From Euptelea pleiosperma (Eukaryota > Streptophyta > Magnoliopsida > Ranunculales > Eupteleaceae), in assembly GCA_035048495.1 (NCBI GenBank), contig CM068549.1, forward strand, positions 14,293,103-14,357,102: 64,000 nucleotides of DNA, written 5' to 3'. A program made the position numbers and the translations under genes. The number at the start of each line of letters is the position of its first letter. The stretch's first letter is position 1. The notes under the pieces were generated by a model, which was not told where the DNA came from, ran no database searches, and saw only the letters and a program-made list of their open reading frames with translations. Shown here piece by piece: positions 1 through 11,313 of this stretch.

Positions 1-526
1 TTCTTTTTCCTTGCTTCAAGAGGGATAGAGGGCGGTTTCAATGGAGGTGCAGCAAGAGGTTGCCTGCCAACTCAGTGGTGGAGTCAACTCAAGGGGAGGA
101 GAGATCCAGGCTATTAGATCTAAGCAGTGGAGAAGTGAAGAGGCTCGGCGGTGGTTGTTGGTTGCGGTTTGGAATAGGGCGGGGGAGAGAAAACGTCCAA
201 AACCTGAGTTGCATATGGTGAGCAGAAATGGTGATGGAGGACTGCTCGTTCATGGACGAAGGAGGTGGCTGTTGGTGCGTTTTCTTGGAGAGGAGCGGTG
301 CACATGTGAGGTTTTGGGCGGCAATGGAAGCCGTGATCTTCAATTGAAAGCCAACTAACAAGGTGGCTATCGTGTTTGGGGTTTGATCTTCTGCATGGTG
401 TACGGTGAAGGAGGAACCGGCAACCAGTGTGGAGGAGCAGGTGGACGCCAAGGCGATCTGCTGGCCGGAGAAGATGCATACGGTGTCGCAGGCTGGGCGG
501 CAACATGGTGCTGCAAGGTAAGGTTA
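1..526. other. G-rich LTR-like flank, no gene
   Basis: No convincing gene is seen. The stretch is purine- and G-rich and resembles in style the transcribed leader parts of the LTRs further on. It is continuous with 3268-4017, because removing the solo LTR at 532-3262 and one copy of its gagtt duplication rejoins the two. Short open frames here have no recognisable domain. It may be part of another, older LTR, but no terminus is inside the window. Confidence 0.3.
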
Positions 527-531
527 GAGTT

Positions 532-1523
532 TGATATTCGCTCAAAAGTGCTTATTTTAAGCAATTATCCTTTTAGCGTTATCGTACTCTCCTACGTAAA
601 ATGCTCTATTTATCTACTTTTCTACGTAAGAGTCTATTTCATTGCGTAGAACACACTTTTCTGGATGAAATGGTATATTTGCATGCATTAAACGCATTTC
701 TGGAAGTCTAGGTATAAAGATGTTATGATCAAGTCTCATTGCGTGCTTTTCTTTTGCAAAAAATTCGATCGGGCTATTCTCGAGACTTGCGGGCCAAAAT
801 CGATCATAAAAGCCCATTATCAAAGCTTAAAGAGCCCACAGGCTATAACTAGAAGATATGGGCCAAATATGGGCTGAATAAGAGGACCAAAAAGCTGGCC
901 CAAAAAACGAAGAGAGTAGGAGAGCCAATGACCAAGAAACGGACCAAAGCGTTTAAAGCTACATGAGTCAGCAAGGAATGATGGTCTACTCTACTAGAGA
1001 AGAGTGAAGATGATTACAGTGAAGACCAGGGTTCCAGACCCTCTGTCAATGCTTTTATCTCTATTTTCTGATATTTTCTATCTCCTCCCCCTAATTTTCT
1101 ATCTCATCTCTCCTTATTCTCTCTCTCTTCATCTCTCAATCCTCGGATCTATTGACCTAACCCCAGAACTCCTGCCCGTTGGCTCTGTCTCATCTGCCTT
1201 AGCTTTCTGACCGTTGGATCTTCAATTGGACCGTTGGATCTTCCACCGGACCGTTGGATCTCTCTAGATCCATTGATCTACCAATCTGGGTCCCAATCAA
1301 GTCACCATCCATCCGATCATCATCAAATTATCTGTTACATCATCTTGTGAGACGATGGACATCATCAATCCTAGTGGACCAGTAGCCGGGCCCATCATCA
1401 TCGACCCGCTGCCGACCATTTAGTGGACCCCGTGAATTTTAAAATAATTTAAATTAAATTTTAAAAAAAAGGGGGGGTCCACTAAATGGGGAAATTCCCC
1501 AAAGAATAGTAAGGTTTTACTTA

Positions 1524-1575
<52 letters not shown>

Positions 1576-3262
1576 TTCTTATTTTTTTTTTTTCGAAAAA
1601 TCCCTAATTTCCATTAATGGAAACTAGGGATCTTTAAAAGGGAGAAGAGAGAGTTCTTTCCCTAATCCCCCTCCCTTCTTTTCGAATCCTTCCCCCAAAA
1701 CCCACTTCTCATTCTTCCCCTTCTCCCTTGGCCCCATTCTCCTCTTCTTCTTCATCTTCTTTACCTTCTTCGTCATCTTCACCATCTTCCACAGGAGTTG
1801 CAGCCTGCAACTCCGGCTACTACCGCAACATCCCCCTACTCTTCTCATGATCAGTCGGTAGACCTATAACTGATCTCCACGCCACCAAGCACCTCCTCCC
1901 TCCTTGCTTGCCATCACCACCACCTGCAACCTTCCTTTCTTTCTCTCCTCCATTTCAGCCTGCTACTGCACCAGTCCGCCTCCACCATAGACTGCCGCCT
2001 GCAACAGCTGCTCCAAAAGCCAACCGTCCTCTCCTCCGGCATCCACCACACCTTCTCCCTTGCTGGTGTTGCACGATCTGCAACACCAAGCAACGCCTTC
2101 AACTTCTTGGGCAGCACGCTGGAGCTCCTGCAACCAAACGCACCTGCTACTAATCCAAGAACCTTGCTGTCCCTTTTCTTCACCGTCCTTCTTCAGAATC
2201 GCTGCTTACAGGTGGTGTGCCTCCATCAACACTACTGCACCTACTGCACCTCCACAAGCCACCGAACCACCAAGATCTCCAAGAACGGCCGGAACTCAAC
2301 GCTCCTTGCTGTTGCTGTTACTGCCCCCACTTGTGCGCTCCGCCTCCTTCCACAACCACCGAATTTTGCTGCTAAGTGCGGCAAGCAAACACTAGGCCCT
2401 TCACCCCCTATGAACAACACCTCAACCTTAGTTGCTGCCCGAAAACTTCAAAATCTTGGTGGCGCTCCTCCTCTTCGAACAGCAACACACGTGTTGCTCT
2501 TCCCATTGCTTCATCGCCTACAACTCAAGGACGACACCACCTATCCAAGCTGCACCTTGGCCAATCCATTCCTCCATGGCTAAATCATTTCAAAGGACCA
2601 TTCCTCGGGTTTGTCATCTCGAAGCCAAACCACTCCTTGCTACCATGTTGCTAGCAACTCTTCCATTGCTCTCCATCCGAAGGTGAGATCAAACGGTGAA
2701 TTTTTCTTCTAGGATATTTTCTATCTTGTTAGTCCCTTTCTCTCTCTAGATCTCTACTTTTTCTCTCATTAGGCTTTAGGACTTTCTCTCTCTAAGAATT
2801 TCCACTTCTTTCTCTATCTCTCCCTAGCTTTCCCTCTCTATCATCATTCTCTTTAGGATAGTTTTGATTTTTGTTTTTATCCGTCAATGTAAACAATTTA
2901 TTTTGATTCAATAAATTAGTTTTCTTTTACAATTTTTTTGTTCCTAATTGTTTGAATTTATTTGCTTATTAATTTCTTTAATTGCTAGTCGATCTTCAAA
3001 AACAAAAAAAATCAGTGTTTAAAGCTCGTGATCATCACTCTCACCCCTCCATCCTCTTATTTTTTGCTATCTCTGAAAAAAAAAAACCATCACTTTATGT
3101 CCTTAATTTCTGTGAACTAATCCCGAGTGCGGATCGACATCCGACATACTCTCCACAATACAAACCTGTAATTTTGCAGGAATTTTGAGGCTCGGATCAC
3201 ATTACAAATCTTGTTGATTCTAGGGTTTCCGTAACCAACGACGCGAAAAAAACCTACTTTCA
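532..3262 (-). mobile_element. Solo LTR, copy 1 (about 2.7 kb family)
   Basis: A 2731-bp segment begins TG and ends CA and is flanked by a perfect 5-bp duplication, gagtt, at 527-531 and 3263-3267. That is the signature of an LTR retrotransposon reduced to one LTR by recombination. Its reverse complement matches 4130-6758 along most of its length: same start (TGAAAGTAGG), same GA-rich leader, same TA microsatellite and same end (GAGCGAATATCA). No coding domain is seen; the frames in 1624-2686 are pyrimidine-rich leader sequence. The superfamily cannot be assigned without internal sequence. Confidence 0.85.
1528..1567. repeat. (TA)n microsatellite in solo LTR copy 1
   Basis: About 40 bp of pure TA repeat followed by poly(T). 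The same position of LTR copy 2 carries a shorter TA tract at 5750-5778, so the repeat is old in the family and has changed length independently. Confidence 0.9.
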
Positions 3263-3267
3263 GAGTT

Positions 3268-4017
3268 GCAGAGAGTAGGAGAGCAAAGAGAGGAAAGGGT
3301 AGGCATGAAAGAGAGTTGTGAGAGGAAGAAGGGTAGAGAGAGCTTGAGAGTGATGGAGAAGACGACTGGGTTGGCTGGGGGAAGTAGGATTTTTAGGTGA
3401 GAGATTGGAGAGGAGAAGAGAATGAGGGAGAATGTCCCATCTTTTTTTTTTCTTTTTATATCTATCTCTTTTTTAGAGATTAGGGTATGTGGGGAGTGAG
3501 TGTTGACTGTGGATCCTTTTCCATGCAAGTGGATGGTTGAGATGGATCTAATGTATTAAAGAGAAAGAAGATTCTTTTGAGATTGTGTTGCTCTTCAACA
3601 TGTGGGTCCCATAGTTCCTCCCACCATATTTTTACCTTGTGGTCCACAAGATCTTGTGGCAAACCATTCTTGTGCGCCAAGTGTAGCGTGAATCTTCTTA
3701 GAAATCCTAGCCGTTGTAGATCCTCCATGTTTTTTCTCGACGTGTGGCAATCAAGTGTGCCAAGTTCCTGCCACTTCCTTGTGAGGCGGTAGCTAGCCAG
3801 CAACTTTCTTTTGTAAGCTCTCTTCATTCTTTTAATTATTTACGCATATTTGGATGCAACGAAAACCTTAGAAGATTAGCCATGCCCCGTTTTGTATCCA
3901 TCGTCCGACTATAACCATTGTCTTCTCCTAATACCATTGTGCAATAGCTTCTTAGTTGGACTTATGGGCTCACCTCTTATATGCACCCAACTTCAATGTG
4001 AATAGATTTCCACTGTG
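3268..4017. other. Interrupted flank between solo LTR 1 and Copia LTR
   Basis: No gene is recognised. The sequence continues 1-526 on the far side of solo LTR copy 1. It contains a purine-rich stretch and a T tract near 3445, and ends at the short sequence tgcag just before the Copia LTR start at 4023. Open frames on both strands overlap and share no known domain. Confidence 0.4.
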
Positions 4018-4129
4018 TGCAGTGTAAAGAATATTTTCATATTCAATTTGGCAAAGAGTCCGTTTGACATAAAAACATTCTTGTAACCGTTCTTATGAGT
4101 ACAAGTGTAGTGTGGAGATGTTGTGGTAC

Positions 4130-5750
4130 TGAAAGTAGGGTTTTTCCGCGTCATTGGTTACGGAAACCCTAATTTCAACACATTTGTAATTATCCGAGAC
4201 TTTCAACTTGTAAAATAAGCTATTTTGCACAGTGGCTCATGTCGGATGTCGATCCGCACTCGGGATTAGTTGGATTAGCACAATAAGGAACATAAAATAA
4301 CAGGAATTTATCGATCTTGAATCAAAATAAACTTTATTTCATGAATTCAAATGTAACTTACAACTCAAACATGAAACAATTAATCTAGAAAGCATTTTAA
4401 CAAGAGAGAGATATAGAGAGAGAAAGAGGTGTAGGAGAGAGAAAATGATAGAGAGAGAAAGAGACTAAGGTAGAAGGAGAAAGTAGAAAAATAAGAGAGA
4501 CAATTAGATTTTTAGAGAGAAAATGAAGATAAGAGGTTTATTCTAGAGAGAGAAATACTCACCCTGATACACTAACCTTGGACTTGAAAGATGGACATAT
4601 CATTCGGGTTAGTGCATGGAGTGGTGCACCGTGATGCACGGGCTTGCCGGTGTTGATGAAGGTGATCCTTGAGTGATGGTGTGGCTAAGAGGAGAACCAT
4701 GGAGCTATAAAGAAGATGGAGAAGGTTGACCATGTGGATCTCGTGCCCATGTGGGTGCATGAGAGGTACTAACGGTGTGCAACAACGTTTGAAGAGAGGG
4801 GTGCTCTTGGGGCGTGTGGCTGGTGTTGCGGGGTGCAACACCAGAAACGGTGGTGCTTGGTGTTCAACGGTTGAAGGCGTTGCAGGTGCAACCTTTGAAG
4901 CATTGGACCAGGCTGTGGCAAGGGGAATAGGGTGTGTAGTGGTGCACGTGAGACTAAGGAGGAACAGCTGGCTATGATTGTGTGGACTGGTTGAAGAACC
5001 AGTCCGGCGAGATGATGTAGAGGAGGGAGGCGGTGCTGTTCTTGCAGCAAGGTTCCTTTTCTTTTTCTTTTTTCTTTTTTGGTGGCTGCCAGATCGTGTG
5101 ACAGAGGTGGTAGAGGATCGAGAGAGGAACGGGTAGGAGAAAAGAGGAGAGGGGGAGAACCCGAACAGCAACCGGAGTTGCAGGCGGCCGGAGTTGCAGA
5201 CCTGCAACTCCGGTGACCAAAAGAAAGGAAGAAGAAGAAGAAGAAGAAAAAGAAGAAGAAGGTACCTGATGCTGTGGAGCGCCTACCGATGGTGAAACCA
5301 GGAGATGAGCGTTTGGTAATGGCGCCTGAGTTGCAGCGGGGACCAGCGTTAAAGGAGGCGGTTGCATACTCTCTAAAAGATGGATAGAGCGGCTAGCTTT
5401 CAGGGGGGGGGGCGACCAGCAACAGGGCAGCAAGGTGGGGACTTCTGATGAGAAGAAGAAGAGGCGGTGATGCAGCAGGTGACAAGTTGTTGCAACTCAT
5501 GGAGAAGACGATGGTGGCGGCGTGTTGCTGTTTGCAACACCAGAACGGTGTGGGTAGCAGCAAGATGAAGCAAAAAAAGGAGAAGAAGAAGAAGAAGAAG
5601 GAGAAGGAGAAGAAAATGTGGTGAGGTTATGGGGGAAGGAGAGGAAGAGATAGGAGGAGGATTAGGGTTCAAACGAACCCTTCTCCTTCCCTTTTAAACC
5701 TCCCACTTTCCTTTAATGGAAAATGGGGCTTTTTTTAAAAAAAAAAAAGA

Positions 5751-5788
<38 letters not shown>

Positions 5789-6758
5789 GGAAAACCTTAC
5801 TTTTCTTTGGGGAATTTCTCCATTTAGTGGACCCCCCTTTTTTATTTAAAAACAATTAATTTAAAGCATTTGAAAATCGCGAGGTCCACTAAATAGTCGG
5901 GCCACAGGTCGATGATGATGGGCCCGGCTACTGGCCCACATGGATTGATGATGTCCATCGTCTCACAAGATGATGTGACGGACAATTTGATGACGATCGG
6001 ATGGATGGTGACTTGATTGGGACCCAGATTAGTAGATCGATGGATCTAGAGAGATCCAATGGTCCGGTGGACGATCCAACGGTCCGATAGCTTAGGGAGA
6101 TGGGCCAGAGCCAACGGACAGGAGTTCTGGGGTTAGGTCAGTAGATCCGAGGATCGAGAGATGAGGAGAGAGAGAATAAGCAAAGATGAGATAGAAAATT
6201 AGGGGGAGGAGAGCAAAAATATCAGAAAATAGAGATAAAAGTATTGGCAGAGGGTTTGGAACCCTGGTCTTCACTGTGACCATCCTCACGTTTCTCTAGT
6301 AGAGTAGACCATCATTCCTTGCTGACTCATGTGGCTTTAAACACTTTGGTCCGTCTCTTGGTCATTGGCTCTCTTGCTCTCTTCGTTTTTTGGGCTGGCT
6401 TTTTGGTCCTCTTATTCAGCCCATATTTGGCCCATATCTTCTAGTCATAGCATGTGGGCTCTTTAAGCTTTGATAATGGGCTTTCATGATCGATCTGGGC
6501 TCGCAAGTCTCGAGAATCATCCATTTAGGGTTTCCTACAACAGAAGAAGCGCGTAATGAGACTTAATTAGAACGACTTTATATCTTCTGAAAATGTGTTT
6601 AATGCATACAAATATACCATTTTGTCCAGAAAATTGTGTTTTACGCAACAGAAGAGACTCTTACATAAAAAAGTAGATAAATAGAGTATTTTACGTAGGA
6701 GAGTGCGACAACGCTATAAGGATAATTGCTTAAAATAAGAACTTTTGAGCGAATATTA
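4130..6758 (+). mobile_element. Solo LTR, copy 2, inserted in the Copia LTR
   Basis: A 2629-bp segment starts TGAAAGTAGG and ends GAGCGAATATTA, with a perfect 5-bp duplication ggtac at 4125-4129 and 6759-6763. The flanking sequence on both sides is the Copia LTR, so the target is known exactly. The terminal CA has mutated to TA. It is the inverted partner of copy 1. Landmarks in order are a GA-rich leader (4400-4560), GAA repeats (5225-5262), a TA tract (5750-5778) and a conserved 3' end with AATTGCTTAAAATAAG. No coding domain is seen. Confidence 0.88.
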
Positions 6759-7019
6759 GGTACGCATACTTCGCCGACTACTTGAAGACTAGAAGACAAA
6801 GACGGCAAGAATCAGATGGTTGACGACATCAGTCATCTGAGTAACTGCCTATTTTTCAGTTAAAGATCATGTACGTTCGATTAAGAAGGTAAGTGACTTA
6901 GTGGCCATAGGAATAGGTTTAAAATGAATAAAATATATTGGTCAAACCTAGTCATTAGACAGACTCGAGTCTGAGTCAAAGATATTGACTAATGGGAGAG
7001 TCCGATCGATGGAAACTTG

Positions 7020-7365
7020 TCAAATCAATTGGACATAGCCCAATCGATTGGAGGACTCTGTGCAGTCGATTGGAAGCTATGAGGCAGAACAATATTTTTG
7101 CCCAATCGATTGGAGACTCTGTGAAATCGATTGGAGCCTTCGGGACAGAAACTTATTTGAGTCAAATCGATTGGAGACTCTGTGAAATCGATTGGAGCCT
7201 TTGGGACAGAAACTTATTTAAATCCAAACGATTGGAGACCTCTGTGTAATCGATTGGAGCCTACGGAACAGGAAACTTATTGAGGCCAATCGATTGGACA
7301 ATTATACCCAATCGTTTGGACATGGCCCAATCGATTGGATTCAGAGTACAATCGATTGGACATTG
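7020..7365 (+). repeat. Clustered CCAATCGATTGG palindromes in Copia LTR
   Basis: About a dozen copies or near copies of the 12-bp palindrome CCAATCGATTGG (core AATCGATTGG) lie 20-60 bp apart, alternating with phrases such as GAGACTCTGTGAAATCGAT and GGGACAGAAACTTATTT. The phrases make a loose tandem repeat. The second LTR of the family (minus strand) has the same cluster at 61428-61720. The position upstream of the LTR's 3' part fits a transcriptional control region, but no binding factor can be named from sequence alone. Confidence 0.75.
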
Positions 7366-8293
7366 CACGAACTCAATCTTTCTCAGATCTGAATTTTTTG
7401 GTTCCATTATCCCACGTACTACATGACTCAGGGTCACGAATTCTATAAATACAACCCTTTTATACCTTTTCTGAACACACATAGAGACACAGAGTGACTC
7501 AATCTTCCAAGAGAGAAGAAAATGTTTATTTATTAGAGCGTCCATTCGAAGAGCAATAAGCTTGTTTCTCATTCACATCTTGTGAGCTTGTTCTTCTTCT
7601 TAATCAAAGCCAAGTGCTTGATCCATCCCTCAGCTTAGGTCTTCCATTCATATATTTGACCTAATAGCCTGAGTGTACCAGTGTGACTCAACACCTTTTG
7701 AGCAACTTATGGTTCAGGGTGTACTGAATCCTTCACATTCTGCAAAGGCGGGAGTGTTGAGAATTAAGATCGGAGGAGCCGATCGACGGTAGGCTTAGAG
7801 TGTACCAAACTGAACAAGCGGACAAGGCTTCTTGACTGGAAGGGCGTGCCTGGATTCGTAGTATTAATTCAGAGGACGTGGACGCATCTGCAGTAGGCCT
7901 TGGCTAAGGTTGGAAGCTGTATTTGCAACGGTGCTGCGTAGGTAATCTCTGTTTTGTTTAACTTTTCAGTTAGTGATACTTTCCGTCTGGATGTGGTCTC
8001 GAGGTTTTTCCTTGGCTAAGGTTTCCATGTAAAAATCTATTGTCTTGTGTGATTGTTTGTTTGTATTCTGCGATCTATCTTGATTAGACCAAACGACGAA
8101 AAGGAAATATACCACGAAGGTATATTCGACTTGAGTCAGTTGTGATAATCTTTTATCAAACAACTAAGGCATGCAATTTTGTTCTCCTACCACTAACTAG
8201 TAAAACTGTGTAGGTTAATTAATTTTAAATACATAATCAACGCTCCCTTCTAGGTATATTGGATTAAAGAGAACGGACCGGTGTTATTTCAAT

Positions 8294-8305
8294 TGGTATC
8301 AGAGC
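8294..8305 (+). other. Primer-binding site, initiator Met tRNA type
   Basis: TGGTATCAGAGC lies two bases after the LTR end. This 12-mer is the usual primer site complementary to the 3' end of plant initiator methionine tRNA, and it fixes the element's plus orientation. Confidence 0.9.
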
Positions 8306-8379
8306 GGGTTATTCTATAAAATGTTTAATCACTTGAATTTAGATTCTTGTAAAACCGGTTCATTCTTTTCACTATAAAG

Positions 8380-9290
8380 ATGTTGAAAGAAGGGTTCACT
8401 GTGAATAGTCATAGTGACTCAGACAGTGAAGATCAAGATGATCTTTATACTGTTTATCAAGAGCTAAAAGAAATCTATAGAATGATCAAAGCAAATAAGA
8501 AATTGACTAATAGAGTTGAATTTCTTGACTCTGAAAATTCTACTTGTAAACTAGACAATAATAAATTATCTGTGCTAGTTGGTCAGCTTAGGGAAGAGAA
8601 GAAATCTCTTCAAGAAAGAAACAAGTTCTTGGAATGCGAGTTCCAAACTTGTACGGATGCTAAAATGTCTTTTGAAAGTGAGCAAGAAAAATATGAAACT
8701 ATTTTAGACAGCATGAGGAAGAAAAAGCTAGCCTCCAAGACATAGTAAAATTTTTTGAAACTGAGTATCAGGAATGTCTGGAGAAGCGGAAGTCACTTAA
8801 ACTTGAATTAGTTCAACTGAAAAAGGACTTGCCCTATATTTTTCAAAGCACTGAGAAATTAAATGAGATTCTAAGTGTAGGACAAAGATGTTGAGACAAG
8901 CGGAGACTTGGATATGTTGATAATGCTAATACCCCATCGTCTTCAGGAACTAAATTTATAAAAGCCAAAGTTCCTTCCACACCACAAGTTGAACAACCTA
9001 GACCCAGACTAGTTATGCATGCGCCTGTTTGTAATTGTTGTAGGGGTAAAGGTCACCTGAGCAATAATTATTTTCAAAAGAAGAGAGATACCATGGTTCC
9101 TCCCAAGAGAAAATCATATGGGAACCAAGGAGATCTACTTCATAAAATGATAGCCTTGCATCAAAATTCGGATGCCTTGAGAAGAGAAATTACAAACCTT
9201 ATGAAACTCAAGGGCACAAAACAAAAGGACAAACGAAAAGAGAAATGTCAATCCTCCATCAATTCCTAAACAAATGGCGAAGAAAAAAAC
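8380..9290 (+). pseudogene. Copia gag remnant (coiled coil plus zinc knuckle)
   Basis: An open frame from 8380 to 8745 gives 121 residues rich in K, E and L, coiled-coil in character, as in the C-terminal half of SIRE-like Gag. Beyond its stop the similarity continues in another frame as EKLNEILSVGQRC and a short LGY motif, then at 9015-9269 as a zinc-knuckle-like CNCCRGKGHLSNNY, in which the last Cys of CX2CX4HX4C is replaced by Tyr. A late IWVR motif near 9313 matches the end of such Gag regions. At least one frameshift and several stops make it non-functional. No protease, integrase or reverse transcriptase follows. Confidence 0.7.
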
Positions 9291-10842
9291 CCACCTAAAA
9301 TGTATAAGATCATATGGGTGAGAATGGAAGGATCGATAAATCTAGATTCTATTTGGAATAAATTTCTTATAAAGTCTAGTTGTACTTGTCCCGTTGATTG
9401 AATAATTGTGGTTCTTTACACTCTTCTTTATTTTATGATTGTATATCTTTTGTGAGTTGAGTGTGTAGTTTTGTTTTAGGTTTTTGTTTTTTTCATAGTT
9501 TTCTATTTGTTTTAGATCTTTACTTATTTGCATTGTTTTGAGTTCATATATTCAAAAATAAAATAGAAAATTTGAAAAAAAAATTGTTTTGTCTTGTTAT
9601 GATTTTTGTTTTAGAGTTGTGCATTGCATAATTACTTTTAATATGATGGGCATTGACTCTAAGAAATTTTAGAACCAGGACTTGACACAGGGTAAATTGA
9701 GATTAGATCATTGTAGAAAACTCTAGAATATTTAAAAGATTAGTCTACTTTACTAATTCTCAGTTAGTGGATGTTCATAAGTTTTAACTTGTTATTCACA
9801 TGCACACTGACTGACACTGGTTGGGATTAGATTTGATAGAGGTAATAAATCTAGTACTCTATGGGAATCAGGAATAATCTTCTACTTTTTATGACTTCAA
9901 ATTAGTTGTGTTCTTGCCCTTAGTTGATTTTGAAATTGCAAAATAATTGACTGTTGGCCTCCCTGTGTGATAGTTCTCCATGGAAAGAGCTACCTCAAGT
10001 GGATGTGGTAAAATCTATATGACCCTGATTTATATAAAAAATCTGATTACTTAATGCTGCAGAGGATACCATACCGACCGAGTGTGAAAGCTACCAAATC
10101 GACCAAATGTCAAAAGAAGAGAACTTAAAAAATAAAATTCTGATAAAACAAGTGAGTAAAAAATAACCATGTTTGTTACAAAAATAATGTGGAATCACAT
10201 TGGCGAATACACTTGAAAATAGAGAGTTAAGTGAGAACCTATTAGCTCTAATGAGGATTTCATGATTGGATACAAGATGCCTCCAGATTTTGAGTAAAGT
10301 ATTTAGGTTTATACTAACATCTATCTTGTACCCTAAGAAGTAGAAAGTCATATCACAGTACACCCAAGTGAAATAAATTAAAAATTGAAATAAAGTGTAC
10401 TAGTTTGATCTACTAGCTCTGATAAATGGCCTATATTGATTGCATTTGAACTATTTAAGATTAAACTGAGCAGTTAAGTCTAAAATCTTAGGTTTGATAT
10501 TTCTTAGTGCCAATCACATTGAAACTCATTATGCATTGCATTTAACTTAACTTTTCATGAATTTTAGCATACTTTAGATTTGACATTTTTCGGATTGATC
10601 TGATTTAAGTTCTATGAGTTGTAAATCTTTTCAAAGATGATTTAAAATTTTAAAATTCATTTGAAAAAGATTTATGATTGGTTAGATAGTTTCACCTAAA
10701 CTTAAACCATTGATGTATTTAGACTATGCGTCATGCTTATTTTTTAGTCTTTATACTTGTTATCATGTTGCACTTTTTCTTCATGATGATATTCATTGCA
10801 TGTTTATTATCTGCTTATATTTCTGTACCTTTGTCAATCTGT
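9291..10842 (+). other. AT-rich internal part of the Copia derivative, pol missing
   Basis: About 1.55 kb with no frame above about 90 codons and no pol motif. The last 60 bp before the polypurine tract match the corresponding part of the minus-strand relative (reverse complement of about 62420-62480), so this is element sequence and not host sequence. The element therefore lost or never had pol and would depend on a related autonomous copy. Confidence 0.55.
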
Positions 10843-10860
10843 GACAAAAAGGGGGAGAGA
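10843..10860 (+). other. Polypurine tract of the Copia derivative
   Basis: GACAAAAAGGGGGAGAGA is the purine-rich block typical of SIRE-type Copia elements. The equivalent block on the other copy is at about 62396-62416 (minus). Here it is followed after some 20 bp by an LTR in the wrong orientation, so the element's own 3' LTR is absent. Confidence 0.7.
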
Positions 10861-10882
10861 AAATCATGGAGGCAAAAATAAG

Positions 10883-11313
10883 TAAAATTCTACCGGTCCT
10901 TCTCTTTAACTCAATATACTAGGTATTTAAAATTATTTATACCTACACAGTTTTACTGGTCTATAGTAAGGGAATAAAATCGCATGCCTTAGTTATTTGA
11001 TAAAAGATTATCACAACCGACTCAAATCGAATATACCTCCGTGGTATATCTTCTTTTTGTCGTTTGATCTAATTAGAATAGATTGCGGAATACAAACAAA
11101 TAATCACACAAGACAAGAGATTTTTTACGTGGAAACCTTAGCCAAGGAAAGACCATGGGACCACGTCCAGAAGGAAAGTATCACTAACTGAAAAGTTAAA
11201 CGAAACAAAGATTATCTATGCAACACCGTTGCAAATACAGCTTCCAGCCTTAGCCAAGGCCTACTACTGATGGTCTATGTCCTCTGAATCAACGCTACGA
11301 ATCCACGCGCGCC
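10883..11313 (-). mobile_element. Inverted, truncated Copia LTR fragment
   Basis: Sequence from the 3' end of the Copia LTR inward (taaaattctaccggtcc, then the segment with CGCATGCCTTAGTTAT and AGCCAAGGAAAG) runs on the minus strand. It is opposite to the LTR at 4023-8291 and parallel to 60503-62055. It stops at the start of a third solo-LTR-family copy at 11314, in the phrase CCACGCGCGCC. The remaining 1.1 kb of this LTR does not follow anywhere in the window. The simplest reading is a minus-strand copy nested in the plus-strand element, later broken. Confidence 0.75.

Larger units (their letters stand above)
4023..8291 (+). mobile_element. Copia (SIRE-like) 5' LTR, split by a solo LTR
   Basis: The LTR starts TGTAAAGAATATTTTC at 4023, is interrupted after 4129, resumes at 6764 and ends TTATTTCA at 8291. 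The two parts join cleanly when the solo LTR and one ggtac duplication are removed. The reverse complement of 60503-62055 is a second, uninterrupted copy and fixes both ends. A primer-binding site follows two bases after the end. The middle of the LTR carries the CCAATCGATTGG-type repeats (7020-7365). Joined length is about 1.63 kb. Confidence 0.85.

Noticed and set aside
41..649. Small proteins in 1-650
   Set aside because: Overlapping frames on both strands with low-complexity content and no homology that I can recognise.
1624..2686. Coding genes in the C- and T-rich leader of solo LTR copy 1
   Set aside because: The inverted copy of the LTR does not preserve these frames.
527..6763. A 6.2-kb foldback or long-TIR Mutator-like transposon
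   Set aside because: The arms have separate, perfect 5-bp duplications and TG...CA-type ends, and the right arm is embedded in a Copia LTR. Two solo LTRs explain everything.
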